DNA from: a virus
Reading direction: 5' to 3' (one strand)
Virus record (IMG/VR): IMGVR_UViG_3300012936_000028
Span: 1-46,747 of that record
Length of the DNA stretch: 46,747 bases
Of the stretch, positions 15,764 to 26,052 are shown piece by piece (within the stretch, counting starts at the first letter, position 1; each line of letters opens with the position of its first letter). The notes below the pieces were generated by a model that did no database searches, was not told the origin of the DNA, and worked only from the letters and a program-made list of their open reading frames with translations. The translations under genes were made by a program, and so were the position numbers.

Positions 15764-17398
15764 CTACTTAAAATTAACAATTGAAAATTTATTGGTTTTG
15801 TAAGCAAAATCATTTAAATTTGTCAAAGTAATTTGATAATTATCATCTAGCGATTTTTTTAAAGTTTCGTTGTCTTTAATATAAACAAAATCAGGCGTTA
15901 AATAAAGGCTAAATTTTTGTGGCTTTTTAATAATTGGCAAGTTATCGACAAAATCAGCAATATTTTCATGAAAAACCGATTTGTTTAATAAAGTATGATT
16001 AGGATACATAACAGGTGCTCCAGTTTTTGCGACCAAACTTTTTATCAAACTATTCCTCAAGATATCATAATATATACCAATTTGCTCACCGTAGTTAGAA
16101 AACATTCCATGCGCATCAATTGATCTTATAGTGTAAATACACATTTTAGTATTATCAAATTCAAAGTCAAAATAAATTTTTTTAATATCACCTGGAGATT
16201 TTTCTATATCAACGTCAGGAACATTTTCTTTAGGCTCATAAAGATCAGTAGGTAAATGAGCTTCTAGCTGTTTCACTATTACATAAGGTTCTTTGATACT
16301 ATGTCTTTTTAATATTTGATATCCTTTTACATCACCTTCGTAATTTGTCGGTTCTTCCCACGTCAAGACGAGCCTTTTTCTGTCAAAGTCGTAATCTACA
16401 TTAAGACATACAGGTTCGGGAGGAGGATCAAATTCTCTACAAACAATGTCGTTACTTATGTAAGGATGTTGACAAAGCAAATAATGTCGCAATATAAAAC
16501 GATTATCAGGTCTAACAGTTGTATATATGTAAGTATTATAACACACATATCTATATGTTTTACCGTATTTAACTGCTTCATCTTCTATTTTTGGCACAAT
16601 ATCAAAAGATGCTTTGCCTGCATCATTTAAGTAAAACTTTGAGCACAAAAAGTTGTATTTATCGTCTTCAAGAAGAAACTTTTCAACATAAACACCACAA
16701 TACAAAGCGTTTTTATTAGCATAGCTATTTATGTCGCCTAGATTAATTGTTTCAGAAAAATAATTTAAACCAGGAAGTAAATTACCTGTTTTGAATTTTT
16801 CTACATGACTTTCTTTACTTCTTTCTCTACTTATTGATTCACTATCAACTAAACTATTATAATCTTTTAAATTGTTAAAATTAAAAGATTCTGGATAACT
16901 TTTATTTATAAACTTTTTTTCATAATTCTTGTTTTTAGTTAAAGACAGTTCTCTAGAGTAATTAAGTAAACTAAAGGTATCTTCTTCTATGTTTTTCTGG
17001 TCTGAAGAATAGAAGTTGCTATATTTATTGATTTCTTCGAATTTGTTGTCTAATATTAAAGTTTTTCTGTCTGAAAAAAGGTTGTCCATTTTATTAAAAA
17101 ACTCTCTTTCTTCTTTGGTAAGGTTTTTGTTTATAAATTGCCTTAAATTGCTTGCTTCAATTTCTTCAAACGTTTGTCTAATATTAGGTATTACTGAATT
17201 TTCTTCAATATTATTTTCAATTTCTATTCTAATAAATCTATTTTTTGACTCAGCATTTCTATCTAGTATAATGTTGTCATCAAAAGTTGTTTCATTTTCA
17301 ATATAGTTATTGTATATAAATTTAAAATTAATTTCTTGACTTCTTGTCGAGTTTGTAGCTGTAGATAATATTACATCATTAATACTGTTTATATTCAT
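15764..17398 (-). CDS. Tail protein with fibronectin type III-like domain (544 residues)
   Basis: Residues from about 325 to 440 look like a fibronectin type III domain. A proline-led strand (PPPEPVCLNVDYDFDRKRLV) is followed by LTWEEP, GYQILKRHS and, after a long loop, YTIRSIDAHGMFSNYGEQ. Trp, Tyr and the final SxYG-like strand are at positions typical of the fold. The remainder is charged and unrecognised, with Asn, Glu and Lys rich N-terminal helices. Such Ig-like modules are common on phage tails and may bind cell-surface sugars. The ATG overlaps the stop of the 1809-residue gene by one base (TAATG). Confidence 0.8.
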   Translation of the reverse strand: MNINSINDVILSTATNSTRSQEINFKFIYNNYIENETTFDDNIILDRNAESKNRFIRIEIENNIEENSVIPNIRQTFEEIEASNLRQFINKNLTKEEREFFNKMDNLFSDRKTLILDNKFEEINKYSNFYSSDQKNIEEDTFSLLNYSRELSLTKNKNYEKKFINKSYPESFNFNNLKDYNSLVDSESISRERSKESHVEKFKTGNLLPGLNYFSETINLGDINSYANKNALYCGVYVEKFLLEDDKYNFLCSKFYLNDAGKASFDIVPKIEDEAVKYGKTYRYVCYNTYIYTTVRPDNRFILRHYLLCQHPYISNDIVCREFDPPPEPVCLNVDYDFDRKRLVLTWEEPTNYEGDVKGYQILKRHSIKEPYVIVKQLEAHLPTDLYEPKENVPDVDIEKSPGDIKKIYFDFEFDNTKMCIYTIRSIDAHGMFSNYGEQIGIYYDILRNSLIKSLVAKTGAPVMYPNHTLLNKSVFHENIADFVDNLPIIKKPQKFSLYLTPDFVYIKDNETLKKSLDDNYQITLTNLNDFAYKTNKFSIVNFK

Positions 17399-20300
17399 TA
17401 TAAAACCTCTATGCTAATATAATAGTTGTAGCTTTTATCACTATCACTCTGAAGAGACTCAATATTACTATTTCTTATTCTAATAGCACTTATATCGTCT
17501 GCTTTTGCAAAAAGCTTTCTATTTATTGCAATACTAAAGACATCATAATAAATATTAGGAACTAAAGACTTAGCTATGTTTGTTATTGAAGTTTCTTCAT
17601 CTAAGTTTAATAAAAACTTTTTGTAAAATTCTTGCATGTTAATCATTTTTAAATCTTGATCAAGATTAATAATGTTGTCTTTTCTAGTATTAAAATCATT
17701 AATATTTGATTTATAGTCATCAAAAATCTTTATTAAATCATCCAGTTTCAAAGAAGAGATGAGGCTAAGAGTTTTAGTGTCTATTAGATTTGATACATCA
17801 AAGTCTACATCTTTAACATTTTCATCAAGTGGACTTTGTGTAACAAAGTTTATATCTTTTAATGAAGAAGAAATTCTAGCATCTGTTACTGCTTTATTAC
17901 TAATTTGTGTAATCAAACTACTATCTATTGACAAGGATTTTCTAATCATAATTTCTTCAACAACTTTATTAACTTCAAAAAGTGCAGTGTCAATATTTAC
18001 AACGCTATATCTCTCAGATAATTTTTGAGTATCATTAAAAAATCCTATACTGTCTTGAAAAGAATCAGCATTAGAAAAGTTACTAGTAACATTTGTCAAC
18101 AAAGGACAATAATAAAAGCTTTCAGACTGGTATTCTATTTCTGGAAATTTTAAGTTTACAGGAAGTATATTTATCTTGAGTAAGCCTCTAGGGCCTATTT
18201 TTTTAGCTGTTTTAAAACTTATGGGTATTTTTATGATGTCTAGATTATTAACATTATTACCTAAAACCTTTGTTTCAGATATGTACTGCAAGCCTTTTTT
18301 AAAACTTTTAAACTTATTTTCATAAAACAATTTTTTACCATTGAACACGTTCAAGTTTTTATATTTATCTAGATTGTTTCTAAAGTTATTGTTTTTTATA
18401 AATGTTTCACTAAATAAGTTTTTATAAAATATTTTTTCTTGAATTTCTTTTGAAAGATAATTTTGATAGAATTCGTCTTTTATTAGACTAATAAAATCTT
18501 CTTTACTAACATCGAATCCTTCAATTCGATTTGCTTCTTCAATTATCTTGTCTATACTTTCATTAAATTCTTCTATGTTTTTATTTCTTGAAGTTAAATT
18601 GTCTTCAAAATTCAAAAAATAACCATGAATTATATCATGACATAAAGCATTTGAAATATCACAATTATTTAAAATTTTATAAGAATTTTGCAGCTCAACT
18701 GATCTTTTTGTATAGATTTCTTGATCACTTCTATTTTGTCTAAATTGCTCTAAATCATAAAAAAGGTTACTTTGTTTTAAACTTTTTTCTTCATCAGTTA
18801 TAATATTGAGTATTTTTTTAATATCACTGACAGCCATTTTCTTGTTGTCATTTACACCTACAAAAGTTGTAATACAATCACCACTATTTTTAATTTTATT
18901 TATAATTATTGTCAAGTAGTTTTCATAAGAATCTAAAAAGACTGAGGCGTAAGCTTTTAAAATATCTTTTACAGTTTTTATAAAAAATTCATTTTGATCA
19001 ATAAAACTTAAAACGTCACTGATATTATTAAAATTACTAGTTTCAACATTAAAAATTTTCATAATATCAAAGCAAATTTGAGTTAACAAATTAGAAAAAG
19101 TATGACTTTTCTCTGCAAGATAAAAATAACTAAAAGGTATTATCACACTATCATCTTTGTAAGGAAGGTCTGGTTCAACTCTTATTTTATTAATTAGCGT
19201 GCCATCACCAGTATATCTAGATGTAGGCTTTTTATAGTTTAAATAACTTATTTTAAGATCGCCTGTTGTATTGTTTAAGTTGTCTAAATAGCTGTAGCCT
19301 TTTCCTACTAGCTTATTATCTTCTGTTTGTTCATAGAAGCATATTCCGGTCTCTTTTTTGTTGATATAAATATCATAATCATAAGCTAAAACAGAGCCTA
19401 AAAGTGCCAATGAATCTTTAAATCTGTCTACAACATCTTCTGAATTGCTAGTTAAACTTTTTCTATTACTGGTAAATACAATGTCTTGAGGAAGATCAAA
19501 GTTGCTTTTTTTTAGCGGGAAAGTAAGTGTTGAAATAAAACCGTCAGCAATATTAAATGTAATACCTCCATCACCATCAGTTGTTGTTATACTTGAAAGC
19601 AAATTTCTGCTATCCTTAAAAGACTTTACGTTTCTAAAAACATAATTCTTCTGGCAGTGTATATTTTTTTGATTATATATTAGTCTTGTTATTTCTTTAG
19701 CAAATGATTTTGAGTAAACTTTTTCTAGATGCTTATAAAACTCATAATTTGAACTATCAGATGAGACTTTTTCTTCTTGATTTAAAGTTTCAGGTTTGAC
19801 ATTTAAACCAGAAATCTGTTCATGTAGCCCTGACATTTTCATTAATGCATTAGATAAAATCATTTTAACTATTTTATTGATATTGTCAACATCATTAGAG
19901 TTTTTGTCTAATAAAGCAGTTGCCAGTAAAACATCAAATCCAAAGTAAGAATCATCTAGATATTCACCTTTTTCAAATATTTTTACATTATCACTTATAA
20001 TTCTTTTAAATACTGTAGACTTATCCCTTGCAAAAGAGTTTGTGTATATTTTAGACAAAAATTCTCTATATCTCTCTGAAGAAAATATGTGTTTTTTACT
20101 TAACATTTCTTGATTATAATAATTACTAGAAGAATTTTTGACATCTGCAAAAGAAGTAACAAAATTATTTTTATATGATTTTTTATCAAATATAAAAGGG
20201 CTTTCTTCAAAAGTATCAATACTCGTTTCTTTATTGTTGCCATACAAAAGAACAAACTGGTATTCCGCGTTTAGTTTTGACTGGCACTTTTGAAGAAATT

Positions 20301-22827
20301 CTCTAAAAGGCTGTGTATATTCTTTACCTACTTTATCCTTAAATAAGTTGACAAAATTAGATATTGCAAAAGAAAAATTAGTATAATTAGTATTTGAATT
20401 ACTCAAGATAGTCTTGGCAATAAATGAAGTCGTACTAGTAGAAGTAGTGTCTTCAGAATTATAATTTAAAAGTCTTTCACGTACTGGTTTTAAATAGAAT
20501 ATAGTATTTCTATCATTAAAAATATCAGGTTTTCTATTTTTAAAAGAATAATTTTTTAATTCTAGAGTTTCAATAAAAGTGTTTGAAGTATTAAAAACAA
20601 AAAAGTCTTCTATTAAAATAGCACCTTGCAGACTTAAAATACTGTTTTCGTAAGCATTATTTAATTTACCTATTAAAGCCTCATTCTCTGCTCTGACTTG
20701 TGCTTGTACTGCTAATTCTCTCTGTGATTCTAAAAATTGAGAATAATAGTCACCGCCTATCTGTCTATTAAACTCATACTCTAAAATGCCTGTTTTGTTA
20801 TTTTTTATTGCAACATCAAACTTTCTTTCTTCTTCTATTAGTGTACTATTATCATTAAGACTTGTAACGTCAACTTCTAAATTAATCTGAGAGTTGCTAC
20901 TAGCGCTTCCTTTTAAACCTAATAAAATATAATATATTCCTGTGATATGTTCTCTAACGTTATTTATATAAAATGAGTCTAGCCAATCGTCATCATCAAT
21001 AGGGTCATCTTTTTTTAAAAAGAAGTCGTTTATTTTTGTAGAAAAAATTTCTTGACTAGAGTTTCTACTCGAATCATTATCACCAGTAAATTGATTTGAA
21101 AAATATCTTTCTGGGAATATAATAAAAGTTGGACTTCTATGTCTCATGTTTGTCTGCAAGTCTGTATAAAGTCTTTCAAAAACTTTTGGGCCAGGAACAA
21201 ATTCAGTCCAATTTAGTGTCTGTCTTTGTGATTTAACAATTATATTAACAACATTATTATTTTGAATATTTTGATTTCGACTAAATAATGATCCTTTGCC
21301 AGCCACACTTAATCTATTTCTGTATGTATCATTTAAATTTACAAAATCAGGACTTTGAAAAAATATATCGTTTTTATCTATAAAAAAACCATATCTTCTA
21401 TCTGTTAAATTATCAATAAAATGGTCTAAATAGTTTGTTTCTCGTATTGTAATTGTGTCACTTCTAAAAGAACCATTACTTATGTTTACAATTTCTTCAT
21501 TAAAGTTGACTGGGTTATTTAGAATTCTGGAGTTAGTATTTAGGTGAGATAACTGTACTATTGGATATCTAGTCAGTGCATTAGTGTTTATAATTTGTCT
21601 ACTATTAAATAATTCAACAGAATCAATATTGTCTGTATTTGGATAAAAACTATACATAGCAATAGCTTGATTTAACATTAACTGGCCTACTAATTCATCT
21701 GAGTTTATTATTGTGCTATTTAATAAACTCCCAAAAAAATCATAGTTTTTTTCTCTAAAAGAAAAACCTGATATGTTCTCATAAAAAATTCTTAAATCTT
21801 CTAGCGTTAACAAAGAGCTTTCTATACTACTTTGTTTATCAAAAAAAGCAATATCATCAAATCCTGACTTGTTTATTAAAAAGCTTAATGATTCTTTGTT
21901 GTTATTTTTAAATATTGCATTAATTATTTTACCATTATATTTGCTATTATTACCTACAATAAAATTTTCAACTATATTACCATAGTTTATCTCTGTTTCT
22001 AGGCGGTTTGCGAAAGTAGTAGACTTGTCAAGATTAAACATAATATTTTTAGCTTTGGAAATACTTTGTTCAGCTATGTTACTATGATCATTTACGTTTG
22101 TATATAACACAAATCTATCAAATATTGACTCACATTTATCAATTTCTCTATTTCTTATTTTATCAAAGCTGACGTCACTACTTAGCTGATCTAATACAAA
22201 CATTAAATTTGTATCATATCCGCGAATAGGTGAATTAGGCGATTTTTGTTTCTTTAACACTTTTACGTTTTCGTGGGAAAGTATTTTTATTTCTTCTTTG
22301 TTATTTAGTCTTCTATCACTTTCTAATAAAAGAGAAACTTTTTCTATAGACAGAACTTTTTGATTATTAAACAATTTATTGTTGTTGTTTAATCCAAAAA
22401 ATGCAAATCCCGGGTTTGTTGTTTGATTATTACCATATCCGAAAATATTAAACACATTTAAATCAATCAAGCCATAATCAGGAAAAACAGGATTAGTACT
22501 TGAATTATCTTGAGATCGTGTAGTAATCTCATCAGAACTAAAGTCGACTGTTGGTGCTTCTTGTGCTATTGTTTTTGCACCAGAAGCGATGATAGCTTTC
22601 GACTTCGATGATTCTGGTAAAACTGTATGTCTTATGTCGTTTTTAACTACAAACCTTTCAAAAGATTTGCGCTCAGATAAACTAAACAAGTCAGTAGACA
22701 ATTTAGTGTTTACTATAAAATTGCTTGTTTTTTCTTCGCTAGACTGATTACTATTATCTGATGTTGTATTTTCTTGTAAAGTCTGGCTAGTGTTTTCAAT
22801 GTTTTGAGTCAGTCTAGCTAATATCAT
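17398..22827 (-). CDS. Giant orphan tail protein (1809 residues)
   Basis: The largest gene in the window. I recognise no domain. The protein is very rich in Asn, Ser, Asp, Phe and Ile, with no membrane segment or signal peptide. A short Ala/Gln/Glu-rich stretch near residues 695-720 (SQRELAVQAQVRAENEALIG) could be a coiled coil. The frame is also open from a GTG at 22830, but I prefer the ATG at 22827, which overlaps the previous stop as TGATG and is preceded by GGGGG. It is co-linear with other tail genes and probably translationally coupled to the 1074-residue gene. Candidate roles are a large baseplate or tail-fibre scaffold. Tape measure is less likely because long amphipathic helices are not evident. 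Confidence 0.75.
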   Translation of the reverse strand: MILARLTQNIENTSQTLQENTTSDNSNQSSEEKTSNFIVNTKLSTDLFSLSERKSFERFVVKNDIRHTVLPESSKSKAIIASGAKTIAQEAPTVDFSSDEITTRSQDNSSTNPVFPDYGLIDLNVFNIFGYGNNQTTNPGFAFFGLNNNNKLFNNQKVLSIEKVSLLLESDRRLNNKEEIKILSHENVKVLKKQKSPNSPIRGYDTNLMFVLDQLSSDVSFDKIRNREIDKCESIFDRFVLYTNVNDHSNIAEQSISKAKNIMFNLDKSTTFANRLETEINYGNIVENFIVGNNSKYNGKIINAIFKNNNKESLSFLINKSGFDDIAFFDKQSSIESSLLTLEDLRIFYENISGFSFREKNYDFFGSLLNSTIINSDELVGQLMLNQAIAMYSFYPNTDNIDSVELFNSRQIINTNALTRYPIVQLSHLNTNSRILNNPVNFNEEIVNISNGSFRSDTITIRETNYLDHFIDNLTDRRYGFFIDKNDIFFQSPDFVNLNDTYRNRLSVAGKGSLFSRNQNIQNNNVVNIIVKSQRQTLNWTEFVPGPKVFERLYTDLQTNMRHRSPTFIIFPERYFSNQFTGDNDSSRNSSQEIFSTKINDFFLKKDDPIDDDDWLDSFYINNVREHITGIYYILLGLKGSASSNSQINLEVDVTSLNDNSTLIEEERKFDVAIKNNKTGILEYEFNRQIGGDYYSQFLESQRELAVQAQVRAENEALIGKLNNAYENSILSLQGAILIEDFFVFNTSNTFIETLELKNYSFKNRKPDIFNDRNTIFYLKPVRERLLNYNSEDTTSTSTTSFIAKTILSNSNTNYTNFSFAISNFVNLFKDKVGKEYTQPFREFLQKCQSKLNAEYQFVLLYGNNKETSIDTFEESPFIFDKKSYKNNFVTSFADVKNSSSNYYNQEMLSKKHIFSSERYREFLSKIYTNSFARDKSTVFKRIISDNVKIFEKGEYLDDSYFGFDVLLATALLDKNSNDVDNINKIVKMILSNALMKMSGLHEQISGLNVKPETLNQEEKVSSDSSNYEFYKHLEKVYSKSFAKEITRLIYNQKNIHCQKNYVFRNVKSFKDSRNLLSSITTTDGDGGITFNIADGFISTLTFPLKKSNFDLPQDIVFTSNRKSLTSNSEDVVDRFKDSLALLGSVLAYDYDIYINKKETGICFYEQTEDNKLVGKGYSYLDNLNNTTGDLKISYLNYKKPTSRYTGDGTLINKIRVEPDLPYKDDSVIIPFSYFYLAEKSHTFSNLLTQICFDIMKIFNVETSNFNNISDVLSFIDQNEFFIKTVKDILKAYASVFLDSYENYLTIIINKIKNSGDCITTFVGVNDNKKMAVSDIKKILNIITDEEKSLKQSNLFYDLEQFRQNRSDQEIYTKRSVELQNSYKILNNCDISNALCHDIIHGYFLNFEDNLTSRNKNIEEFNESIDKIIEEANRIEGFDVSKEDFISLIKDEFYQNYLSKEIQEKIFYKNLFSETFIKNNNFRNNLDKYKNLNVFNGKKLFYENKFKSFKKGLQYISETKVLGNNVNNLDIIKIPISFKTAKKIGPRGLLKINILPVNLKFPEIEYQSESFYYCPLLTNVTSNFSNADSFQDSIGFFNDTQKLSERYSVVNIDTALFEVNKVVEEIMIRKSLSIDSSLITQISNKAVTDARISSSLKDINFVTQSPLDENVKDVDFDVSNLIDTKTLSLISSLKLDDLIKIFDDYKSNINDFNTRKDNIINLDQDLKMINMQEFYKKFLLNLDEETSITNIAKSLVPNIYYDVFSIAINRKLFAKADDISAIRIRNSNIESLQSDSDKSYNYYISIEVL

Positions 22828-25800
22828 CACGATACCCCCATGTATATAATATCAGGCATAAATATGTCAAGTCTTTCATCTAAAAAGTTAATATTTAAGT
22901 AATCTTCAACATAGTTTATAGCATTTCTTTGTGAATATTCAATTAACTTATTCTTAGGTATTATTGGAATATTTTTTAATATTGTATAATCTATGTTGTC
23001 TATATTTAAAACTATACAAACTCTAAAAATTATGTTTTTGACTACTAAAGGAACTTTTCTTACTCCCGTATTTCTGAAGGTGCCTCTATTTCGAAGTGTT
23101 GTAGAGTTTAAAAGCATTGAAAGAAAACTGTAATATTCACTATCAAATCTTTCAAAATTTATTTCTCCCCTGCTTATATTTGCAATAATTCTATTGTTTT
23201 CAATTTTTATATTCAGGCTTTGTGCGTATTTTTCTAGAAAAGATTTCTTAAAAGTAACGTAAGCACTTTCTTCATTAGAATAAAATATAAAGTCACTATT
23301 TTGATTCTGGCTTCTTGTAGTGTAATCAGGATTAAATTGTAAGTCTGCATAAAAGAATGCTTTTTTAACAACTTTGTTTTGACTATTCAAGTATTTATCA
23401 GTTAATAACGAAATATTTTCATCAAAAAGAACAATGTCTCTATTAATATCATTTTTTGTCAAAATAATTTTATTTCTAAACAAGTCTGCCTTGATTTTCG
23501 TAGAGCAATATTTTACGTTTTCCTTTAATAAATTAGTAAAAACATTGGAACTTAAGTCGTATATTTGTTCAGAAGTATTAAGTCTTTGTCTAGAATTATT
23601 TAAAATAGAAGACGGTATTCTTAACAATGAGCTGGCGAGGTCACTTGAGTCTTGTTGATTTTCAAAATTATCTTCTTGGTTTAAAATAGTTGTACTGTTT
23701 AACACAAACAAGTTGTTAATATTTGATATATCAATTATCCTTTTAGTTAAAACAGGGATATTATCATAATATTGAGGTGAAAATAAATTGTTTATTAGTT
23801 GTGTTAGTCTTGTTAAGTTATAATTAGGGTTACTAGTGTTTACAAAGTCTATAAAATTTCTTTTTTCTTCTTGATTATTTTCACTTTCTCCAAACATTGA
23901 AACAACACCGTTTTTCATTAAAACATAGTTTATCTTTTCTTCATACACAACTGTAAAGTCTTCAGATGAAATATTTTCAAAGTTATTAGTAGTAATAGAA
24001 TTAATAACTTCAAGAACTCTGCTTTCACTTGCAATTCTGTCTGAAAGTCTGATTCCTTCAAAAAGACCCGGAATATCATTGTTTTTAATTTCTACGAAAA
24101 AGTTGTTGTTTTCTTTTATAATATTAGAAATATTTTTCATCATGTTATAAAAAGTCCTACTGCCTACCTCGATGTCATTTATAATAAGTGACTTTTTACA
24201 TACTACAATTATATTGTTTAAAAGATCTCGTATCTCATCTTCAGTACTCAAAGTGTTTAGCACACTAAAATAGCCTAAAGTTTTAAAATTACTATTTAAA
24301 ACAATATTGGACATATTAATTTTATATGATAAAGGAGAGTTTTTATTTAAAACATCACTAATTAAATTTAAATCATTTGAATCCTTTATAATTCTAGTTT
24401 GGTCGCTTATATCCCTAGAGCAAACATTATATAGATCTAACAACTGAATATTTGTCTGTCTTGAATTGTAAAATAATCCTTGTATGTTAAACGGACCAAT
24501 TTCAATAAATGAGTCTGTAACGCTTTCATTAAAAAACATAATACTACAAGAAATAATACTGCCACTATTAGTAGGAGAATTAAAGTAAAGATTTAAAGAT
24601 TCACCACTAACAAAGTAATTTTTTAAAATATTTTCTGAATTGATAAATATAGAATTGCCGATGGTCAAACTGTCGTCAAAATAAAATTCGCTAACATTAA
24701 ATTCATCAGCTTCAGTCTGAAACTTTAAAGATATTCTACTTTCAAAAATATCTTCAATCAAATAATTTTGACTATCTATATTAATTGTTAATTTATATAA
24801 GCCACCTAACATAAAGTCTGTATATATGTTACCTGATGTCATTTTATTTAGTGTAGCTGTTATTACTCTTTTCTGTCTAACATCTATTTCAAATCTATAT
24901 TTCAAAAAGTCTTCATAAAGTTGAACTATTTCGCTTAAGCTAACATTAAGATCTTTGTTAATTACAAATTCACGACTTTCATATTCTAGACAAAAAACAA
25001 TATTTAATTTAGTTTCCTCTAATCTATTATCTTGCATATACAACATAATTTGTTGAATAGTTGTAAAAAGGTTAATATTGTTAATTGAAGAATAGGCAAA
25101 ACTACTTCCTTGGTCTAAATCCTCAAAAAATGAACTATCCTCAGTAGAATTTAGATTTATTATATTCAGAAAACCGCCTATTTCTTCATGTTCAAATCCA
25201 ATTCGAAGACTAGTTGCATTTTGATCTTGATTGCTGTTTTCAAATATCCTTTGCCAATTAGAATTAAATCTAATATTGAAACCTAACAGTGTGTTATTAT
25301 TAAAGTTTTCTTCAATTGGAAACTGGTACCTATTAAATAAAATATTAAAGCTGTCCGCAAAACTATTTAAAGCAGTTTCTACATTTATTAAGTTTAAATC
25401 AATACTACTACTTACTACATATTGATCAATTGGTTTTGACTCTATACTAGTATTATCAATAACTTCTTCATTACTGTTTCTAGCGTAAACCTTTATAATA
25501 AATCTTTTAAGAATTATATATTCGACAGGTGTAGGTGATTCTTCATCTGTCGATGTCATTATTATTTGCTTGCTAGTAGTTTTTCTTTTAATTTCAGTCA
25601 AGTCTATTTTAATTGTAAAATTTTTATTTCTTAATTCATCTTCTTCGTTGAAAAAAATTGGAGCTGTAAAATCTAAAAAATCTTCTTGCCCTTTAGTAGA
25701 AACTATATTTTTAGCGTATATGCTTTTAAATAAATTGCTATTTGAACTTTCTGTTACTATATCGTTTAATTTTAATACGTCACTATTGATTACACTGTCT

Positions 25801-26051
25801 TTAACAAATAAAGGTTTTTCAGCTAGAGTAAATCCGTTATTTAGCTGATTGTTTTCTTCTGAAGTTTCATTAGGAGACATGCTTTTTATAAAGTTTACAG
25901 GAACAATTGTCGCACACAAGTCTTTTATTTTAAACAGCAAGCTTGCAGACACATTAACCTTGACAGGAACATATAGGTAATTCTCGTCTTTTTTTATGTT
26001 TTCTGAGTCTATTTCTTTAATTACTTGGTTTTTGTTTGCTTTTCTTAACAT
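22827..26051 (-). CDS. Large orphan tail protein (1074 residues)
   Basis: No recognised domain. The composition resembles its downstream neighbour: Asn, Ser, Ile and Phe rich, with many predicted beta segments and few hydrophobic runs. The C-terminal 100 residues contain a strand-like stretch VPLVVKNIIFRVCIVLNIDN. The ATG at 26051 follows the previous stop by one base; the ribosome binding site is weak (AGAG). The stop TGA shares its last base with the ATG of the 1809-residue gene, so the two are likely made in fixed ratio and may interact. A baseplate or fibre role is inferred from position only. Confidence 0.75.
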   Translation of the reverse strand: MLRKANKNQVIKEIDSENIKKDENYLYVPVKVNVSASLLFKIKDLCATIVPVNFIKSMSPNETSEENNQLNNGFTLAEKPLFVKDSVINSDVLKLNDIVTESSNSNLFKSIYAKNIVSTKGQEDFLDFTAPIFFNEEDELRNKNFTIKIDLTEIKRKTTSKQIIMTSTDEESPTPVEYIILKRFIIKVYARNSNEEVIDNTSIESKPIDQYVVSSSIDLNLINVETALNSFADSFNILFNRYQFPIEENFNNNTLLGFNIRFNSNWQRIFENSNQDQNATSLRIGFEHEEIGGFLNIINLNSTEDSSFFEDLDQGSSFAYSSINNINLFTTIQQIMLYMQDNRLEETKLNIVFCLEYESREFVINKDLNVSLSEIVQLYEDFLKYRFEIDVRQKRVITATLNKMTSGNIYTDFMLGGLYKLTINIDSQNYLIEDIFESRISLKFQTEADEFNVSEFYFDDSLTIGNSIFINSENILKNYFVSGESLNLYFNSPTNSGSIISCSIMFFNESVTDSFIEIGPFNIQGLFYNSRQTNIQLLDLYNVCSRDISDQTRIIKDSNDLNLISDVLNKNSPLSYKINMSNIVLNSNFKTLGYFSVLNTLSTEDEIRDLLNNIIVVCKKSLIINDIEVGSRTFYNMMKNISNIIKENNNFFVEIKNNDIPGLFEGIRLSDRIASESRVLEVINSITTNNFENISSEDFTVVYEEKINYVLMKNGVVSMFGESENNQEEKRNFIDFVNTSNPNYNLTRLTQLINNLFSPQYYDNIPVLTKRIIDISNINNLFVLNSTTILNQEDNFENQQDSSDLASSLLRIPSSILNNSRQRLNTSEQIYDLSSNVFTNLLKENVKYCSTKIKADLFRNKIILTKNDINRDIVLFDENISLLTDKYLNSQNKVVKKAFFYADLQFNPDYTTRSQNQNSDFIFYSNEESAYVTFKKSFLEKYAQSLNIKIENNRIIANISRGEINFERFDSEYYSFLSMLLNSTTLRNRGTFRNTGVRKVPLVVKNIIFRVCIVLNIDNIDYTILKNIPIIPKNKLIEYSQRNAINYVEDYLNINFLDERLDIFMPDIIYMGVS

Positions 26052-26052
26052 T

